DNA from: Fen-178 sp049516835
Lineage (GTDB): Bacteria > Acidobacteriota > Terriglobia > Bryobacterales > Bryobacteraceae
Assembly: GCA_049516835.1 (NCBI GenBank)
Contig: JBEKSR010000001.1
Coordinates: 70,472 to 134,471 of the forward strand
DNA length: 64,000 nucleotides
Direction: 5' to 3'
Shown here: piece after piece, positions 60,493 to 64,000 of the stretch
How the letters are laid out: each line of letters opens with the position of its first letter
Numbering within the stretch: the stretch's first letter is position 1
The notes under the pieces: generated by a model
What the model saw: only the letters and a program-made list of their open reading frames with translations
Database searches by the model: none
Told to the model about the DNA's origin: nothing
Position numbers and translations under genes: made by a program

Positions 60493-61887
60493 ATGCTCTT
60501 CAACACTACTCGGTTCTTCATCTTCCTTCCCGTCGTGCTGGCGCTCTTCTACACCAGCCCGCGACAGTTTCGGAGATACATCCTGCTGGCGGCCAGCTAT
60601 TTCTTCTACGCGTGCTGGAATCCCAGGTTCATCGCGCTCCTGCTGACTCTGACGGCCATCGACTACACCGCCGCCATCTGGCTGGAGAAGGTAGCGCCAG
60701 GCCCCCGGAAAAAGGCGCTTCTGATTTTGAGTCTGTCGGCGAACCTGGGATTTCTCGGTTTCTTCAAATACTATAATTTCCTGGCGGGCAACCTGGCGCT
60801 GTTGCTGGGGAAGCCACCCCACTCGTTCTTCCTGGACATCGTTCTTCCCTTGGGCATCAGCTTTCACACGTTCCAAAGCATGTCCTACGTGGTGGACGTG
60901 TATCGCGGCGAGCAAAAGGCCGTGCGCAGCCCGATCGACTACGCGCTGTTCATCTGCTTTTTCCCGCAACTGGTGGCGGGACCGATTGTCAGGGCGCACA
61001 CGTTCTTCCGGGACCTTTTCAATTGGCGGCAGCCCTCGGCCGATGACGTTTCGACCGGCATCTTCCTGCTGACGCTGGGCTTGACCAAGAAGATGGCGTT
61101 CGCCGACCAGTTCGCCAAGGTCGCCAACCGATATTTCAGCGATGTCGCCGGCAACCCGGGGATGGTCACCGCCTGGAGCGGCGTGTTGGCCTTCGGGCTG
61201 CAGATCTACTTCGATTTCTCGGGCTACACGGACATGGCGATCGGGATGGCGAAGCTGCTCGGATTCCATTTTCCGGTGAACTTTCGCCGTCCCTATCTGG
61301 CGTCGAGCATCACGGATTTCTGGCGCCGCTGGCACATTTCGCTATCGAGCTGGCTGCGGGACTATCTATACATTCCGCTGGGCGGGAACCGGCATGGGCG
61401 GTGGATGACGTACCGCAACCTGGCGATCACCATGCTTCTTGGGGGCCTGTGGCACGGGGCAAGCTGGAATTTCGCGATCTGGGGCGGATATCACGGCGCG
61501 CTGCTCAGCGTCGAAAGGGTATTTCGCGGCGACCGGCCCATCCGCGACGAATGGTCCTGGCTCTACCCGGCGAAGGCCATTCTGACGTTCGCCCTGGTGC
61601 TGATCGGTTGGGTCTTCTTTCGCGCCGCCGATCTTCCCCAGAGCCTGCAAATCCTGGGTCAGATGTTCTCCCGCCCCGGAGGCCACACGCTTCTTCAGCA
61701 CTGGCACGTGGGGCTGGCTCTGGTGGCGCTGGCCCTGGCGGCGGTGGAAGAGAAGTTCGATTGGTTCGAGCGGATCATCGAAGCGCCCGCCTGGGCGTAC
61801 GCCTCGGCGCTGGCGGCGATGTTCCTGTGCCTGGAGGTTTTCGGCGTGATCGACGCCTCCATTCCGTTCATTTACTTCCAGTTCTAG
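60493..61887 (+). CDS. MBOAT-family O-acyltransferase (AlgI-like)
   Basis: 464 residues, about 11 membrane helices. Key family motifs: DIVLPLGISFHTFQSMSYVVDVYRG, PQLVAGPIVRA, FWRRWHISLSSWLRDYLYIPLGG, and the catalytic His in LLGGLWHGASWNF. It moves an acyl group across the membrane for the SGNH partner encoded just upstream. The target polymer is unknown. Confidence 0.92.
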   Translation: MLFNTTRFFIFLPVVLALFYTSPRQFRRYILLAASYFFYACWNPRFIALLLTLTAIDYTAAIWLEKVAPGPRKKALLILSLSANLGFLGFFKYYNFLAGNLALLLGKPPHSFFLDIVLPLGISFHTFQSMSYVVDVYRGEQKAVRSPIDYALFICFFPQLVAGPIVRAHTFFRDLFNWRQPSADDVSTGIFLLTLGLTKKMAFADQFAKVANRYFSDVAGNPGMVTAWSGVLAFGLQIYFDFSGYTDMAIGMAKLLGFHFPVNFRRPYLASSITDFWRRWHISLSSWLRDYLYIPLGGNRHGRWMTYRNLAITMLLGGLWHGASWNFAIWGGYHGALLSVERVFRGDRPIRDEWSWLYPAKAILTFALVLIGWVFFRAADLPQSLQILGQMFSRPGGHTLLQHWHVGLALVALALAAVEEKFDWFERIIEAPAWAYASALAAMFLCLEVFGVIDASIPFIYFQF

Positions 61888-61940
61888 GGGTCGGCACAAC
61901 CAGTACGAAACTTTAGATAGAGCACCGGGTATTATTAGGT

Positions 61941-62441
61941 ATGATTCTGGACGCCGATCTTTTGAAGGAGATCGCCAAGGCGCCGGTGAATAAGCGCGCC
62001 ATCACCAACCACCGGGTCCTGAACGAAGCCTACGACTACCCCAGGCCCAGCTCCTTTTCGCGCGGCATGCGCATCGACTTGAACGGACTGGCCATCCTGT
62101 TGATCTCGGGAACGGCCAGCGTCGATGAGCATGGGCGGAGCATTCACATCGGCGATTTCCGCGCGCAAACCCGCCGCACGTTCCAGAACGTCACCGGCTT
62201 GCTCGAGGCCGGAGGTGCCACCTGGAAGGACGTGGTCCGGACTACCTGCTACCTGCGCGACATCGAGCGCGATTACGCCGCCTTCAACGAAGAGCGCACC
62301 GCCTTTTACGAGGAGCAGGAACTCGATCCACTGCCGGCTTCGACGGGGATTCAGGCCATTCTCTGCCGGCCAGAACTGCTGGTCGAAATCGAAGCTATCG
62401 CCATGTTCCGGACGGAACCGGACCCGGCGGGCGCACCATAA
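61941..62441 (+). CDS. RidA/YjgF-family protein
   Basis: 166 residues. LLISGTASVDEHGRS, QTRRTFQNVTGLLEAGGATWKDVV, RTTCYLRDIERDYAAFNEER and the conserved C-terminal STGIQAILCRPELLVEIEAIA are all Rid family features. They deaminate enamine and imine intermediates of amino acid metabolism; the longer N-terminus suggests a non-RidA subgroup. A TATTAT lies five bases before the ATG. Confidence 0.88.
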   Translation: MILDADLLKEIAKAPVNKRAITNHRVLNEAYDYPRPSSFSRGMRIDLNGLAILLISGTASVDEHGRSIHIGDFRAQTRRTFQNVTGLLEAGGATWKDVVRTTCYLRDIERDYAAFNEERTAFYEEQELDPLPASTGIQAILCRPELLVEIEAIAMFRTEPDPAGAP

Positions 62442-62557
62442 GAGACCCTAGCACCATGCGTGGGGCGGTAATCTGGCTCGCAGAGCTACGGGCGGCGTAT
62501 CGCATATTGCCGCGTTCGCGCTCCCCGTGGATGCAGCCGGTAGACCTGGCAGCGCGG

Positions 62558-63337
62558 TCAGCGCAGAAAACCGGAAAACGTTCCGTCTGTCCCCGGGTTT
62601 TCGATGGCTATGGGGCGGATCGGAGAACCGGTGGCGCCACGGATCTTTAGCGGGGCGGCGATGAACAGGAACTCGTATACGCGCGCGGCGGATAGCTCCT
62701 CCAAGTTCAAGCATTCCATGATGTGGATGCCACTCTCTACCAGCAGGTGTACGTGCATCGGCATCGAAGGGTCTGGGACTTTCTCGAAGGCCACCGTGTC
62801 CGATCCGGCGGCGAAAATGCCTCGACCGCTCAGCCAGCGCCCACCCGCCAGGCCGGGTCCGGGGCCGCGCACTCCGGAAATGAACTTCCGGGGATCGTCC
62901 CAGTAGGTTGCCCAGCCGGTGCGCAGGAGGACTACGTCGCCAGGGCGGATCTCGACGTTCTGCGCTGCCGCGTCCAGATGCGCTGGCGTGATCTCGAAGT
63001 CTTCCGGAAGAATCGTGGGGCCCGCGACATCCAGCAGCACGCCACGCCGGAAAATCGGCGCGACGGTGTCGACCGAAAGCTTCTCAAGGCCACCGGCGTA
63101 GGATTGCACAAGCGCCGCCTCCTGGCCGCCGTGCAGCTTGCCGCCGCACGAAAAATGGCAGAGGGCATCGATGTGCGTGCCCACGTGGCCGCCTAGCGCG
63201 ATCGACTCGGAGGCCGAGCTGTTGCCCGCCGGACCGGTGTAGTCGCCATGGCGCTTCACCAGGCTGAACAGGAACGGGGGATGCGTGGGATGGTGCGGCA
63301 TCCCCGTGAAATATGGTTGTGCGAGATCGTAGACCAT
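62558..63337 (-). CDS. Cyclase family protein (kynurenine formamidase-like)
   Basis: 259 residues with the metal motif HVGTHIDALCHF (HxGTHxDxxxH). PGDVVLLRTGWATYWDD and HLLVESGIHIMECLNLEEL complete the family core. Members hydrolyse amide or lactone bonds, for example N-formylkynurenine or isatin. It begins at the stop of the receptor fragment (TGATG), so it may once have followed a receptor gene in an operon. Confidence 0.88.
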   Translation of the reverse strand: MVYDLAQPYFTGMPHHPTHPPFLFSLVKRHGDYTGPAGNSSASESIALGGHVGTHIDALCHFSCGGKLHGGQEAALVQSYAGGLEKLSVDTVAPIFRRGVLLDVAGPTILPEDFEITPAHLDAAAQNVEIRPGDVVLLRTGWATYWDDPRKFISGVRGPGPGLAGGRWLSGRGIFAAGSDTVAFEKVPDPSMPMHVHLLVESGIHIMECLNLEELSAARVYEFLFIAAPLKIRGATGSPIRPIAIENPGTDGTFSGFLR

Positions 63338-63801
63338 CAGAATGTGTAGTGCAGGCCGAACTGCACGATGCGCGGCGTGTAAAACATGAAGCTCACCACG
63401 CCGAAAGTGGTGGTGTTGATGTTCTGGTCGCCGGACCAGAACGTGGGGTGGTTCAGGGCGTTAAAGGCATCCATGAGCAGCTCCACCTTCTTGCGTTCGG
63501 TGATGTTGACGGTCTTCTTGAGCCGCATGTCGATATCAAAGGTCCATGGGCCGTCGAACATGCGGCGCTGCAAGCCGCCGAGGTTCCTCGCGCCCGGATT
63601 GAAGAAGACCTGGCCCTGGAAAGCCGGTTCGTCGTCCGTGTTCACTCCCGTTCCGTCGGTGGAATTGATGGCGGATTGGGAAATCATCATGGGGCCATTC
63701 CCGGTCATCTGGAACTTGACCACGCTGGCAAGTTGCGCGCCGGCGAGGAGAGTATCGCGCCAAGGGAAGAACCGGCAGCAGACCCAGCAGAAGCCACCCA
63801 C
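63337..63801 (-). pseudogene. C-terminal fragment of an Oar-like TonB receptor
   Basis: The last about 130 residues read QVFFNPGARNLGGLQRR, GPWTFDIDMRLKKT, ELLMDAFNALNHPTFW and end FGLHYTF, the typical beta-barrel end of the Oar family with a terminal Phe. Upstream of about 63760 the similarity stops and unrelated sequence follows, with no room for a receptor N-terminus. The gene was cut, probably by a mobile element whose edge is near 63800-63930. Confidence 0.75.
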
Positions 63802-63930
63802 AGGCGTATCGCATAATCCTATTGAACCTCAGAATTGGGTGCGCGACGTGGGGATGGAGTGCGGCTCGGGAAAATAAAAGGGCAAGCTAGTCAAGGGCTT
63901 TGCCCTTGGTATCCCTGGCAGGTGCTCGGG

Positions 63931-63987
63931 AGGCGTTCATCGCATAAACTTCCAGGTAGTGAGCTTGGAGGACAGCGATGAACGCCT
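63931..63987. repeat. 13-bp inverted repeat around a start codon
   Basis: AGGCGTTCATCGC (63931-63943) is perfectly inverted at 63975-63987 (GCGATGAACGCCT); the second arm contains the ATG of the last gene. A smaller hairpin (AAGGGCAA...TTTGCCCTT) lies near 63880-63909. Both fit the edge of an insertion element, unproven. Confidence 0.5.
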
Positions 63988-64000
63988 TTTACCAACACCA
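63978..64000 (+). CDS. Start of an unidentified gene, cut by window end
   Basis: ATG at 63978 preceded by GGAGG (63967-63971) at ideal spacing; the first codons read MNAFYQH. Only seven complete codons are present, so the product cannot be named. Its position next to a broken receptor and an inverted repeat suggests a mobile element gene. Confidence 0.45.

Noticed and set aside
1..64000. CRISPR arrays, prophage or conjugative elements
   Set aside because: No regularly spaced direct repeats, integrases, phage structural genes or relaxases were seen.

Overview
The window looks like a chromosomal segment of a GC-rich Acidobacteriota bacterium, most likely a Bryobacterales/Solibacter relative. 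This is inferred from gene content: three complete and one broken Oar-type TonB receptors with an N-terminal carboxypeptidase-regulatory domain, many secreted peptidases and hydrolases, a PEP-CTERM relic, a selenoprotein, and dense overlapping operons separated by palindromic repeats. No phage, plasmid, CRISPR or conjugation genes were seen.

Layout. 1-6.1 kb: the end of a tRNA-Lys, a K+ channel with a TrkA-N domain, then a minus-strand housekeeping operon aroC-def-fmt-argJ. 6.1-9 kb: a PilZ protein, two tandem promoter-plus-hairpin units that look like small RNA genes, a selenocysteine peroxiredoxin fused to a DsbD-alpha-like domain, and an H1-like basic protein. 9-17.5 kb: secreted M14 and S9 peptidases, an HDOD protein and a CocE/NonD hydrolase. 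17.5-19.3 kb: glycosyltransferase and PLP-homeostasis protein. 19.4-29.4 kb: three large Oar-like TonB receptors, two of them sharing a conserved promoter. 29.5-37.6 kb: zinc ribbon, proline dehydrogenase, class A PBP, TPR proteins, methyltransferase. 37.6-40.8 kb: CHASE2 histidine kinase with NtrC-type regulator. 41-46 kb: a five-gene operon mazG-GNAT-NSAR/OSBS-MFS-SDR that resembles N-succinyl amino acid racemisation loci. 46-49 kb: enolase-superfamily and bicupin genes flanked by gene relics. 49.6-57 kb: lepB, fabD, dCMP deaminase, DHH phosphoesterase, and the overlapping operon ftsY-ribD-ribE. 57-62 kb: YfhO-type membrane protein divergent from an SGNH-MBOAT pair, probably polymer acylation. 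62-64 kb: Rid protein, cyclase, a receptor fragment, and the start of an unidentified gene preceded by an inverted repeat.

The genes fit a scavenging lifestyle: polymers and peptides are cut by secreted enzymes, imported through Oar-type receptors, and amino acids (including D-forms and proline) are metabolised inside.

The most unusual signals are the in-frame TGA with a strong SECIS-like hairpin (8099-8139), the duplicated sRNA-like units (6914-7271), the four-hairpin palindromic elements at 17416 and 34975, and several gene relics (46100, 48495, 48702, 63337). All functional calls are by reading; no database search was possible.
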